Shown: positions 1 through 7,120 of the stretch, piece after piece | Layout: each line of letters begins with the position of its first letter | Numbering within the stretch: position 1 is the stretch's first letter | Source: Roseivirga sp. UBA6061 | Lineage (GTDB): Bacteria; Bacteroidota; Bacteroidia; Cytophagales; Cyclobacteriaceae | DNA: 21,219 bases | NCBI GenBank assembly: GCA_002427745.1 | Contig: DIYF01000150.1 | Location: forward strand, 1-21,219 | Reading direction: 5' to 3' | Program-made: the position numbers and the translations under genes | Notes under the pieces: model-generated | Databases searched by the model: none | Seen by the model: the letters and a program-made list of their open reading frames with translations, nothing else | Told to the model about the DNA's origin: nothing

Positions 1-387
1 TTCATCATTGCCCCTTCTGAAACTACCACCTACCTGGGACTGATTCTGGCAGGCACCGGTGTACTCCTGATCAAACGGGCCTTTCGCAGCTATAGCTTCA
101 GAGGTTTCCTGGGTTTTAAAAAAGAAGACAGTTCTACACTCCATACCACGGGTCTTCAGGGCAGGATGCGACACCCCCTCTATACCGGCACCGTTTTGCT
201 GGTCGGTGGTTACCTCATTTTCAATCCACTACTCGTCAATGCTGTGACCTTTGCCAGTCTTATGCTCTACCTCCCGATAGGCATCCGGCTTGAAGAGAAG
301 AAGCTCATAGAACAGTTCGGACAGGCCTACGAAGACTACCGGCAAAAGGTACCGGCCCTGTTCCCCAACCCCTTTAAGAGAGGGTAA
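1..387 (+). CDS. Isoprenylcysteine carboxyl methyltransferase (ICMT/NnrU-like) family membrane protein, 5'-truncated
   Basis: The reading frame is open from base 1 to the stop at 385-387, so this is the last 128 residues of a protein whose start lies outside the window. It contains two or three hydrophobic stretches. Around residues 57-63 it has the motif RHPLYTG, and near the end EEKKLIEQFGQAYEDY followed by VPALFPNP. This combination (R-H/N-P-x-Y, then a Glu-Glu helix and a Y-x-x-Y-x-x-x-V-P tail) is typical of the ICMT/PEMT-like methyltransferase fold, where the C-terminal part binds S-adenosylmethionine at the membrane. The bacterial substrate is usually unknown and is not evident here. 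No clear terminator follows; only an AT-only hairpin (460-475) lies before the amylase promoter. Confidence 0.8.
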   Translation, partial: FIIAPSETTTYLGLILAGTGVLLIKRAFRSYSFRGFLGFKKEDSSTLHTTGLQGRMRHPLYTGTVLLVGGYLIFNPLLVNAVTFASLMLYLPIGIRLEEKKLIEQFGQAYEDYRQKVPALFPNPFKRG

Positions 388-508
388 AGGCGCCCTTACA
401 TCAAAGGAGCACAAAACTGTATTTTATCGCTCCAAAGCGGCCTTTTTCGAGGTAATTGATTTTTTTTCAAAAAAATTAACACCCTGTATATCAAGCGATT
501 ACAATCAT

Positions 509-523
509 TGCAAACGTTTGTTT
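509..523. promoter_or_regulatory. LacI-family-like operator upstream of the amylase
   Basis: Bases 511-520 are the perfect palindrome CAAACGTTTG inside TTGCAAACGTTTGTT. A central CG flanked by AAA/TTT arms is the general form of LacI/PurR/CcpA-family operators. It sits 30 bases upstream of the putative -33 element of the amylase promoter. Regulator identity and function are inferred. No LacI-family gene is in the window. Confidence 0.5.
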
Positions 524-550
524 AATTGTGTCTTATTTTTATATAACTAC

Positions 551-578
551 TTGCATAAATACAATTTTTCTATTTTTG
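551..578 (+). promoter_or_regulatory. Bacteroidota-type promoter of the amylase gene
   Basis: TTG at 551-553 and TATTTTTG at 571-578 (consensus TAnnTTTG), separated by 17 bases, fit the -33/-7 pattern used by the Bacteroidota primary sigma factor. The predicted start of transcription is about 8-10 bases upstream of the ATG at 594, so the leader would be very short. Confidence 0.55.
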
Positions 579-593
579 TGAAACTTTATTTTT

Positions 594-1970
594 ATGTACA
601 GCACAATCTTAAAAACAAGAAATCTCCTGATTGCGGGCATTTTCCTCCTCTTTGCCTGCCAGGAACAAGTAAGCGAACCCGTCCTGATCGATGATGTCGC
701 CTCAGCCCCTGCCGGCAGTAATCAACCCCTGAAAGGTATTGGCGGAGGCGTACTCATGCAGGCATTTTACTGGGATGTACCGAGTGGTGGTACCTGGTGG
801 GACAGCGTAGCGGTGAAGGTCAGTGACTGGAGCAATGCGGGTATCGATGCCATCTGGCTCCCCCCTGCATCAAAGGCTCAAAACGGACCTTATTCTATGG
901 GCTATGACCCTTTCGACTATTATGACTTTGGTGAGTACAATCAAATGGGCTCCATTGAAACGCGCTTTGGATCCAGAACAGAACTCGAAAACCTCATCAA
1001 CGGTGCCCACAACAACGGACTCAGTGTAATTGCCGACATTGTGATCAACCACAACAGCGGTGGTGCTTCACAGGCAAACCCCTTTACCGGTACTAATACC
1101 TGGACCGACTTCCAGCCCATGTCCGGCAAGTTCAATCGTTCGTACTATGACTTCCACCCCAACGATCAACAGTCAGCCGATGCCGGTTATTTTGGTGGGT
1201 TTCCTGACCTGAGCCATACAAAAACCTACGTACAGGACTGGCTCTGGAAAACAGACAGCTCTGTGGCCAAATACTATAAAAACGTTATGGGCTTCGATGG
1301 CTGGAGATTTGACTATGTAAAAGGCTTTGATCCATGGGTGGTCAACGACTGGATGAGCCATGCCGGAGGCTTTGGCATTGGTGAGCTTTGGGATAGCAAC
1401 GTCAACCTTCTGGAATCATGGGCTAACAGTGCCAATGCCAGTGCCTTCGACTTCGCCTGCTACTATGCTATGAACGATGCCTTTGATGGCAACGACCTGA
1501 CAAAGCTCAACAATGACATGCTCTGGAAACGCAATGGGTCCAAAGCTGTGACCTTTGTGACCAATCACGATACGGATGAGATCTGGAACAAAATGCTGGC
1601 TTATGCCTACATCCTGACGCATGAGGGTTACCCGACTATGTTTTACCGTGACTACGAAGAGTGGCTCAACAAAGAGCGTCTGAACAACCTCATGTGGATA
1701 CACAATAACCTGGCAAGCGGCAGCACTTCTATATTGTATGCCGATAATGACGAATATGTAGCCCGCAGAAATGGCTGGAACGGACCGGGACTGGTAGTTT
1801 ACATCAACAATTCCAGCAACTGGCAGGAAAGATGGGTGGAGACCAACTGGTCAAACACCGTGATTAAAGACTATACAGGACACTCAAACTGGGAGCCTAC
1901 CACACAAGGAGGCAAATGGGTAAAAATCCAGGTACCCCCCAACAGCTATTCTGTCTGGTCTGTTAAGTAA
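594..1970 (+). CDS. Secreted lipoprotein alpha-amylase, GH13 (archaeal GH13_7-like)
   Basis: The 458-residue protein should hydrolyse internal alpha-1,4 bonds of starch or glycogen. Residues 1-22 form a lipoprotein signal peptide with lipobox LFAC (Cys22), so the enzyme is probably anchored in the envelope, perhaps on the cell surface. All GH13 regions are visible: DIVINH at 148-153, the nucleophile Asp240 in GWRFDYVKG, the acid/base Glu264 in GELWD, and Asp326 in FVTNHDT. Stretches such as MQAFYWDVP, SMGYDPFDYYDFGEYNQ and FYRDYEEWLNKERLNNL closely resemble, from memory, the Pyrococcus/Thermococcus alpha-amylases. The protein ends with the short C-terminal beta domain (SYSVWSVK) and has no starch-binding module. 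It is a single gene with its own promoter and terminator, outside any visible sus-type locus. Pullulanase-like or transferase activity cannot be excluded. Confidence 0.93.
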   Translation: MYSTILKTRNLLIAGIFLLFACQEQVSEPVLIDDVASAPAGSNQPLKGIGGGVLMQAFYWDVPSGGTWWDSVAVKVSDWSNAGIDAIWLPPASKAQNGPYSMGYDPFDYYDFGEYNQMGSIETRFGSRTELENLINGAHNNGLSVIADIVINHNSGGASQANPFTGTNTWTDFQPMSGKFNRSYYDFHPNDQQSADAGYFGGFPDLSHTKTYVQDWLWKTDSSVAKYYKNVMGFDGWRFDYVKGFDPWVVNDWMSHAGGFGIGELWDSNVNLLESWANSANASAFDFACYYAMNDAFDGNDLTKLNNDMLWKRNGSKAVTFVTNHDTDEIWNKMLAYAYILTHEGYPTMFYRDYEEWLNKERLNNLMWIHNNLASGSTSILYADNDEYVARRNGWNGPGLVVYINNSSNWQERWVETNWSNTVIKDYTGHSNWEPTTQGGKWVKIQVPPNSYSVWSVK

Positions 1971-1992
1971 TCTCTATACATGCACTCTCAGA

Positions 1993-2016
1993 TAATTACC
2001 TGACAAATGGTAATTA
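1993..2016. repeat. Perfect 8-bp inverted repeat upstream of the terminator
   Basis: TAATTACC (1993-2000), an 8-base loop, then GGTAATTA (2009-2016). It could be an RNA hairpin in the amylase 3' UTR or an operator for the small gene at 2054. Dyads of this size are expected a few times by chance in a window of this length. Confidence 0.35.
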
Positions 2017-2018
2017 AT

Positions 2019-2053
2019 AAAAAAGGCGAAGATTTCGAATCTTCGCCTTTTTT
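2019..2053. terminator. Strong intrinsic terminator, bidirectional
   Basis: The stem GGCGAAGATT/AATCTTCGCC (2025-2034 and 2038-2047, loop TCG) is flanked by a run of A on the left and six T on the right. It therefore works on both strands: for the amylase on plus, and for any read-through from the gltX operon on minus. Confidence 0.9.
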
Positions 2054-2278
2054 ATGGTTCTTTCTCCAAAAGCTTCAGTCATCGGCTCAAAACTCATCAT
2101 CAAGCTCACTACTATACTTGCCTTTACGGGTTTGAGCCTGGTGCTGATTACTATTCTAATCAATGCCGTGGCGGATATTACCAACCCGACCAGGTCATTG
2201 CTCTTTGTAGTGGGCTTTGCCCTGATGCTTTTAGGTACCCTGTGGAAAGTAGTGCTGGAGATGAATCAGGAAGACTGA
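2054..2278 (+). CDS. Small two-helix membrane protein, unknown function
   Basis: This encodes 74 residues with two clear hydrophobic segments (about residues 14-38 and 47-67) and a short charged tail (EMNQED). I do not recognise a family. The composition, and the stop one base before the opposing stop of the next gene, suggest a real gene. The only usable start is the ATG at 2054, because the frame is closed at 2018. That ATG follows directly on the T-run of the terminator, so there is no room for a normal leader or ribosome binding site. Expression would need terminator read-through or an unusual start. An alternative is that this is chance coding potential in the shared 3' region of two convergent units. 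Confidence 0.45.
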   Translation: MVLSPKASVIGSKLIIKLTTILAFTGLSLVLITILINAVADITNPTRSLLFVVGFALMLLGTLWKVVLEMNQED

Positions 2279-2279
2279 A

Positions 2280-2507
2280 TCAATCCTCCTCCTCTTCTTC
2301 TGATTTACCCTCTTTCCAGTCTTCAATATCATCGCGGTCTCTCAGTTTTTTGTCATCGACATTCTTGTTGAGAAACTCGTTGATCTTATCGATAGGCAGA
2401 GAACTTTGAATCTCTCCAAATGAGTCAATCTTTATATCAAAGCCTTCTAGGTCTTTGTTCACCTTGGCCTTTTGGTCCTGGGGCGCTTTTCCTTTTTTCT
2501 TTGCCAT
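2280..2507 (-). CDS. Small highly charged conserved-type protein downstream of gltX
   Basis: This encodes 75 residues with a lysine-rich start (MAKKKGK), a central part LEGFDIKIDSFGEIQSSLPIDKINEFLNKNV that looks folded, and an acidic end (EGKSEEEEED). It has no signal peptide or membrane segment, so it should be cytoplasmic. It starts 8 bases after the gltX stop and is almost certainly co-transcribed with it. From memory, similar short proteins occur next to gltX in other Cytophagales, but their function is unknown. The basic head and acidic tail would suit an RNA- or protein-binding accessory factor; this is inference only. Confidence 0.8.
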   Translation of the reverse strand: MAKKKGKAPQDQKAKVNKDLEGFDIKIDSFGEIQSSLPIDKINEFLNKNVDDKKLRDRDDIEDWKEGKSEEEEED

Positions 2508-2515
2508 ATCAGCTC

Positions 2516-4024
2516 TTATTGATCTAGTGTATCCACAGCTATCCGAATTCTTTCGGCTACCTCGGCTGGTCCTAAGATAGCGATTATCTCCATGAGATCA
2601 GGTCCACCTGCCTGCCCTGTGAGAGAAACTCTCAATGCGGGCATTACCCTGCCCAGCCCAAGCTCCAGGCTTTCCAGTGTTTCCACCAGCAGAGATTTAG
2701 CCTCCTCAGGAGTCACCTGATCCAGCGCGGCTATGGCTTCACCAAATTTGGCCACACCATTCGCAGATTGTTCATTCCACTTCTTCCGAACGGTCTTCTC
2801 GTCATAGTGGCCAGGTCTTTCAAAGAAAAAACTACCGGCCTCAGCCATTTCGGACACAAAGGTGACTCGTTCCTTCAAGGCATTCACAATCGCCTCCGCC
2901 TTTCCACTGCTCAATTCGTGCTCCAGATCAGCGGTAAAAAGAGCCGCCAGCTCCTCATTGCTTTTTGCCTTCAGATATTGCTCGTTAAACCACCTGGCCT
3001 TTTCTATATCGAACTTTGCCCCTGCCTTGTTAATGCGCTCCAGTGAGAACTCAGCCACAAGCTCATCCAGAGAAAAAATCTCCTGCTCATTGCCCGGATT
3101 CCAGCCCAGAAAGGCAAGAAAGTTCAGAAAGGCATCAGGAAAATATCCTGATTCACGGAAACCCACAGACTGCTCCCCTTCCTTAGGGTCTGTCCAGTTT
3201 AAAGGAAAAATGGGGAAGCCCATTTTATCAGCAGCGCGTTTGCTGAGCTTACCATTGCCATCGGGTTTAAGAATAAGTGGCAGATGCGCGAATTGAGGCG
3301 CATCCCAACCCAAACTTTCATACAGCAGCACATGCAAAGGAGCTGAAGGCAACCACTCTTCTCCTCTGATCACATGGCTGATCTCCATCAGGTGATCATC
3401 CACAATATTGGCCAGATGATAAGTAGGCATGCCATCCGACTTCATCAACACCTTATCGTCTAATGTGCTGGTATTAAAAACCACCCAGTCTCTGACAGCG
3501 TCTTTGAAACGCACATCCTCATGTTTGGGCATCTTAAATCTAATCACATAAGGCTCGCCAGAACTCAGGCGCTCCTGCACCTCTTCAGCTGACAGTGTCA
3601 GGGAATTTTTCATCTGAGAGCGCGTGATTGCGTTATAATTCGGGTTTACCACGCGGGCATCGCTCAACCGGGCCTTCATTGCTTCGATTTCTTCTGACGT
3701 ATCAAAAGCATAGTAAGCATGCCCACTCTCAATGAGTTGTTCAGCATATTCAGCGTAGACAGATTTTCGTTCCGATTGACGATATGGGCCAAATTCGCCT
3801 CCCTGTACAGGTCCTTCATCAGGAGTGATGCCAAACCAGTTTAAGGCTTCTACAATATACTCTTCAGCACCTTCCACAAATCGGTTTTGATCCGTATCCT
3901 CGATTCTCAGGATGAAGGTACCATTGTTCTTTTTGGCAAAAAGGTAATTGTACAAAGCGGTTCTGATTCCGCCAATATGAAGGCCACCGGTTGGACTCGG
4001 TGCAAATCTTACTCTCACGCTCAT
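2516..4024 (-). CDS. gltX: Glutamyl-tRNA synthetase
   Basis: The 502-residue cytoplasmic class I synthetase charges tRNA-Glu with glutamate. The HIGH-type motif is in PSPTGGLHIGG (residues 9-19) and the KMSKS-type motif is KLSKR (259-263). IEDTDQNRF (about 41-49) and YHLANIVDDHLMEISHVIRGEEWL (about 202-225) are standard active-site segments of bacterial GltX. A stretch after KLSKR (about 268-292) looks like a lineage insertion. The C-terminal helical anticodon-binding domain is complete. It starts with ATG at 4024. It is downstream of ridA with a 59-base gap that contains a probable promoter of its own, and upstream of the small charged gene at 2280-2507. Length and motifs are normal, with no sign of damage. 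Confidence 0.98.
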   Translation of the reverse strand: MSVRVRFAPSPTGGLHIGGIRTALYNYLFAKKNNGTFILRIEDTDQNRFVEGAEEYIVEALNWFGITPDEGPVQGGEFGPYRQSERKSVYAEYAEQLIESGHAYYAFDTSEEIEAMKARLSDARVVNPNYNAITRSQMKNSLTLSAEEVQERLSSGEPYVIRFKMPKHEDVRFKDAVRDWVVFNTSTLDDKVLMKSDGMPTYHLANIVDDHLMEISHVIRGEEWLPSAPLHVLLYESLGWDAPQFAHLPLILKPDGNGKLSKRAADKMGFPIFPLNWTDPKEGEQSVGFRESGYFPDAFLNFLAFLGWNPGNEQEIFSLDELVAEFSLERINKAGAKFDIEKARWFNEQYLKAKSNEELAALFTADLEHELSSGKAEAIVNALKERVTFVSEMAEAGSFFFERPGHYDEKTVRKKWNEQSANGVAKFGEAIAALDQVTPEEAKSLLVETLESLELGLGRVMPALRVSLTGQAGGPDLMEIIAILGPAEVAERIRIAVDTLDQ

Positions 4025-4046
4025 AAGCTAATTCTTAAAAGGGCTG

Positions 4047-4073
4047 CAAAAATAGTAAATCAAGTCACAACAA
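4047..4073 (-). promoter_or_regulatory. Probable gltX promoter in the ridA-gltX gap
   Basis: On the minus strand the -7 element TATTTTTG (4054-4047) is preceded, 16 bases upstream, by TTG (4073-4071). The spacing is slightly short for the Bacteroidota pattern. The position, 22 bases before the gltX start codon, is right for an internal promoter. Confidence 0.45.
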
Positions 4074-4083
4074 GCACGTACTC

Positions 4084-4467
4084 TTAAAAGTACACGGCAA
4101 TGCAGGAGATTTCTACATTTACATCCTTGGGAAGCCTGGCTACTTCCACAGTTTCTCTGGCCGGAGGATTCTCCTTAAAGTACATGCCATAGGCCTCGTT
4201 GATCGTGGTAAACTGGCCCATGTCTTTGATAAAGATGGAGCACTTTACCACATTGCTGAAGTCGAGCCCGGCTTCTGAAAGAATAGCATCCAGGTTTTTC
4301 ATCACCTGATGCGTCTCTTCGGTAATGTTGGCATTGATCATTTCTCCAGTCTCAGCATCCATAGGAATCTGGCCTGAAACATACAAAGTATCACCTGCTT
4401 TAACTGCCTGACTGTAAGGACCTATGGGTGCAGGGGCTTCCGGTGTGAAAATGATCTCTTTAGACAT
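4084..4467 (-). CDS. ridA: RidA family enamine/imine deaminase (YjgF/YER057c/UK114)
   Basis: The 127-residue protein hydrolyses reactive 2-aminoacrylate-type enamines and imines released by PLP enzymes, giving keto acids and ammonia. The family signature is clear: APAPIGPYSQAV (residues 11-22), LYVSGQIP (28-35), and PPARETVEVARLPKDVNVEI (101-120). Arg104 corresponds to the substrate-binding Arg105 of the E. coli protein, and Glu119 to its conserved Glu. Full length; no signal peptide, so cytoplasmic, presumably trimeric like its relatives. It is the first gene of the minus-strand unit ridA-gltX-small protein and is divergent from the dehydrogenase-like gene at 4528. Confidence 0.93.
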   Translation of the reverse strand: MSKEIIFTPEAPAPIGPYSQAVKAGDTLYVSGQIPMDAETGEMINANITEETHQVMKNLDAILSEAGLDFSNVVKCSIFIKDMGQFTTINEAYGMYFKENPPARETVEVARLPKDVNVEISCIAVYF

Positions 4468-4491
4468 GGGTCATAGTTTTAATTAAATGGA

Positions 4492-4499
4492 TATTTTTG
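4492..4499 (+). promoter_or_regulatory. -7-like element upstream of the dehydrogenase-like gene
   Basis: TATTTTTG matches TAnnTTTG and lies 28 bases before the ATG at 4528. No convincing TTG-type -33 element is present at the usual distance, so this is moderate evidence only. Confidence 0.4.
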
Positions 4500-4527
4500 A
4501 AGCAAATTAAAGATTTCGGAGACATTA

Positions 4528-5196
4528 ATGATGAAAAAAATACTCGTAATCGGAAATGAACAGAACCTCTCTGAGTTCAGGCAAAAATTCACGGCTGATC
4601 ATGACTATGAGTTCTGCGAAAACTACCTGATGAAGCACGAACTCGAAGAGTACGACCTTGTCTTCGATTTTTTAATTGGTGATAATCCTGAACAGTTTGA
4701 GATATATGCAGAAGTTTCCGACCTGCCTGTTTTCGTAAGTGCTCCCAAAATTTCGTTGGGCGAACTGGCCTATTATCAGTCAGAAGTTAACTGTAAGCTT
4801 TTTGGCTTCAATGGCCTGCCCTCCTTTCTCAACCGTCCGCTACTCGAAGTCTCCTGCCTGAAGACTGATGATGAGGACCTGCTGAGAGAATGGTGCGCAG
4901 CCCTGGAAACAGACCTTGAACTGGTAAGCGACAGAGTGGGAATGGTAACCCCCCGGATCATATGTATGATTATCAACGAAGCCTTCTACACCCTACAGGA
5001 GGGCACTGCCAGTGTAGCCGATATAGACCAGGGCATGAAACTGGGAACCAATTACCCTTTTGGTCCTTTTGAGTGGTGTGAGCGCATAGGCCTGCAACAC
5101 GTCTATGAGCTGCTGGAAGCCGTTTACGAAGACACCAAAGAGGAGCGCTACAAGATTTGCCCCCTGCTCAAACAGCAGTATTTGAGGCAGGCATAA
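4528..5196 (+). CDS. 3-hydroxyacyl-CoA dehydrogenase family protein, probably catalytically degenerate
   Basis: The 222-residue protein has a C-terminal half (about 131-215) that matches the 3-hydroxyacyl-CoA dehydrogenase C-terminal domain: VSDRVGMVTPRI, NEAFYTLQEGTASVADIDQG and GTNYPFGPFEW. The N-terminal half is short for a Rossmann domain and begins KKILVIGNEQN, without GxGxxG. Aligning GFNGLPSFLNRPLLEV (93-108) by eye with the family motif G-x-H-F-x-N-P...E-V puts Asn95 where the catalytic His should be, with Glu107 kept. Pro142 stands where the substrate-binding Asn should be. It may therefore be a non-enzymatic CoA-ester binder, or use altered chemistry. It is a single gene, divergent from ridA and closed by a terminator. 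A family call is secure; an activity call is not. Confidence 0.85.
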   Translation: MMKKILVIGNEQNLSEFRQKFTADHDYEFCENYLMKHELEEYDLVFDFLIGDNPEQFEIYAEVSDLPVFVSAPKISLGELAYYQSEVNCKLFGFNGLPSFLNRPLLEVSCLKTDDEDLLREWCAALETDLELVSDRVGMVTPRIICMIINEAFYTLQEGTASVADIDQGMKLGTNYPFGPFEWCERIGLQHVYELLEAVYEDTKEERYKICPLLKQQYLRQA

Positions 5197-5220
5197 AAAA
5201 AGAGGCCGAAGCCTCTTTCT
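5195..5220. terminator. Bidirectional terminator between the dehydrogenase-like gene and glmS
   Basis: The stem AAAGAGGC/GCCTCTTT (5199-5206 and 5211-5218, loop CGAA) is preceded by a run of A, which gives a strong U-tract on the minus strand for the glmS operon. The plus-strand T-tract is interrupted (TTTCTGATTTT), so termination of the plus gene is probably weaker. Confidence 0.85.
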
Positions 5221-5244
5221 GATTTTCTTATATCCGGTCTGGTT

Positions 5245-7080
5245 TTATTCTACCGTTACTGATTTAGCGAGGTTTCGTGGCTGGTCCACATTGCAACCTC
5301 TCATTACCGCAATATGGTAAGAGAGCAGCTGCTGTGGGATAACCGCTACCAATGGCATCAGCGCATCATGCGTATGAGGCACTTCTATTACGTGATCAGC
5401 CATTTTAGGAATCTCCGTATCTCCCTCGCTCACTATTGCAATGACCTTACCTTTACGTGCCTTCACTTCCTGAATGTTGGAAACAATCTTCTCATAAGAA
5501 CTGTCTCTGGTAGCGATGAACACTACCGGCATATTCTCATCAATCAGGGCAATAGGGCCATGTTTCATTTCTGCAGCAGGATAGCCCTCTGCATGGATGT
5601 AGGAAATCTCTTTGAGCTTCAATGCTCCTTCCAGTGCCACAGGGAAATTATATCCACGACCTAAGTACAGGAAGTTCGTAGCATCTTTGTAAATCTCAGA
5701 GATATACTCAATCTGAGCATTCAGGTCCAGCGCCTTGGCTACCTTTTCCGGAATAGACTCCAGTTCCACCAGCAGACTGTGGTAATCTCTTTCTGAAAGT
5801 GTACCTTTTTTCTGAGCGATCATCAGCGCCATCATGGTCAGCACCGAAATCTGGGCGGTAAAGGCCTTTGTACTGGCCACACCAATCTCAGGGCCGGCAT
5901 GCGTATAAGAACCGGCATGTGTAGCTCTTGCAATAGAAGAACCTACCACATTACAAACTCCCAGAATAGTAGCTCCTCTGGACTTGGCCAGGCTAATGGC
6001 CGCCAGGGTATCTGCAGTTTCTCCGGACTGAGAGATGGCAATCACCACATCTTTCTCTCCCACTACAGGGTTTCTGTAACGGAACTCAGAGGCATATTCC
6101 ACCTCAACGGGAATTCTACAGAACTCCTCAAAGATGTATTCAGCCACCAGGCCGGCATGCCAGGAAGTACCACAAGCGATAATCAGAATACGATCAGCAT
6201 TCATGATTTTATTCACATAGTCACTGATACCCCCCAGTACGAGCTTACCTTCGTTGGCCTTAAGGCGCCCCCTCAGGCAATCACCGATAGACTTGGGCTG
6301 CTCAAAAATTTCTTTCAACATGAAATGATCATAGCCACCTTTTTCAATGGCTTCGAGCTCCATGTCTACTGTCTGGATGTAAGGCTTCAACTCTACATCC
6401 TCAATATTCTTAATAGTAAGCGAATTGTCCTTGATAATCGCGATTTCCTGATCATCAAGATAAACCACCTCATTTGTGTACTCTATGATAGGAGTGGCAT
6501 CAGAAGCCAGGAAAAACTCATCCTTGCCGATACCTACTACCAGAGGACTACCCTTACGTGCTGCAATCATCAGAGTAGGATCATCCAGAGAAATAATCGC
6601 AATGGCATAGGCTCCTACCACTTTGGTCAGTGCCAGTCTTACTGCCTCGGCCAGGTCTACTTCTGTATTGATGTAGATATCCTCGATGAAGTTGATGAAT
6701 ACCTCAGAATCGGTATCACTCTGGAATGTATAACCCTTTTTCAACAGGTCAGTCTTCAATGCTGCGTAATTCTCAATGATACCATTGTGAATCATAGCCA
6801 GTTTACCCGACTGAGATGTATGGGGGTGAGCATTCACATCGTTAGGTTCACCATGGGTTGCCCATCTTGTGTGACCTATACCCGCTGTACTCGAAAGATC
6901 TTTGTCTTTAGCAAATTCATGCAGATCAGCGACTTTACCCTTTTTCTTGTAAATGTTGAGGTCTCCGTTTAACAATGCCACTCCGGCACTATCGTAGCCT
7001 CTGTATTCCAACCTTTGCAACCCCTTTACAATAACAGGGTATGCCTCTTTCTTACCTATGTAGCCAACTATTCCACACAT
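5245..7080 (-). CDS. glmS: Glutamine--fructose-6-phosphate aminotransferase (isomerizing)
   Basis: GlmS makes glucosamine-6-phosphate from fructose-6-phosphate and glutamine, the entry step to UDP-GlcNAc for peptidoglycan and lipopolysaccharide. I place the start at the ATG of MCGIVGYIG (7080), since Cys2 must become the N-terminal nucleophile; an in-frame TTG six bases upstream would add Met-Ile and block this. The protein is then 611 residues. It shows the glutaminase domain (YRGYDSAGVA, GIGHTRWATHG, HNGIIENY), two SIS sugar-binding domains (about 285-420 and 455-590; ACGTSWHAGL, SQSGETADT), and the typical end PRNLAKSVTVE. It is the last gene of the operon, 40 bases after the DUF4270 gene. 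There is no sign of a glmS ribozyme, which is a Firmicutes feature. Confidence 0.98.
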   Translation of the reverse strand: MCGIVGYIGKKEAYPVIVKGLQRLEYRGYDSAGVALLNGDLNIYKKKGKVADLHEFAKDKDLSSTAGIGHTRWATHGEPNDVNAHPHTSQSGKLAMIHNGIIENYAALKTDLLKKGYTFQSDTDSEVFINFIEDIYINTEVDLAEAVRLALTKVVGAYAIAIISLDDPTLMIAARKGSPLVVGIGKDEFFLASDATPIIEYTNEVVYLDDQEIAIIKDNSLTIKNIEDVELKPYIQTVDMELEAIEKGGYDHFMLKEIFEQPKSIGDCLRGRLKANEGKLVLGGISDYVNKIMNADRILIIACGTSWHAGLVAEYIFEEFCRIPVEVEYASEFRYRNPVVGEKDVVIAISQSGETADTLAAISLAKSRGATILGVCNVVGSSIARATHAGSYTHAGPEIGVASTKAFTAQISVLTMMALMIAQKKGTLSERDYHSLLVELESIPEKVAKALDLNAQIEYISEIYKDATNFLYLGRGYNFPVALEGALKLKEISYIHAEGYPAAEMKHGPIALIDENMPVVFIATRDSSYEKIVSNIQEVKARKGKVIAIVSEGDTEIPKMADHVIEVPHTHDALMPLVAVIPQQLLSYHIAVMRGCNVDQPRNLAKSVTVE

Positions 7081-7120
7081 AATCAAAAATTATAGGATAA
7101 ATATAGACGATAATCTCAAG

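Noticed and set aside
460..475. T8-C-A7 hairpin as terminator of the first gene
   Set aside because: The stem is AT-only and would be unstable; it is more likely AT-rich promoter-upstream sequence.
2862..3296. 144-codon plus-strand frame inside gltX
   Set aside because: Antisense shadow of gltX with no motifs.
5899..6972. 357-codon open frame on the plus strand
   Set aside because: It lies wholly antisense to glmS, whose domains are complete. Its protein is low in recognisable motifs and rich in His and Ile, as expected of a mirror frame.
7081..7086. TTG start for glmS six bases upstream of the ATG
   Set aside because: GlmS needs Cys at its mature N-terminus directly after Met, so MCGIVGY must be the start.
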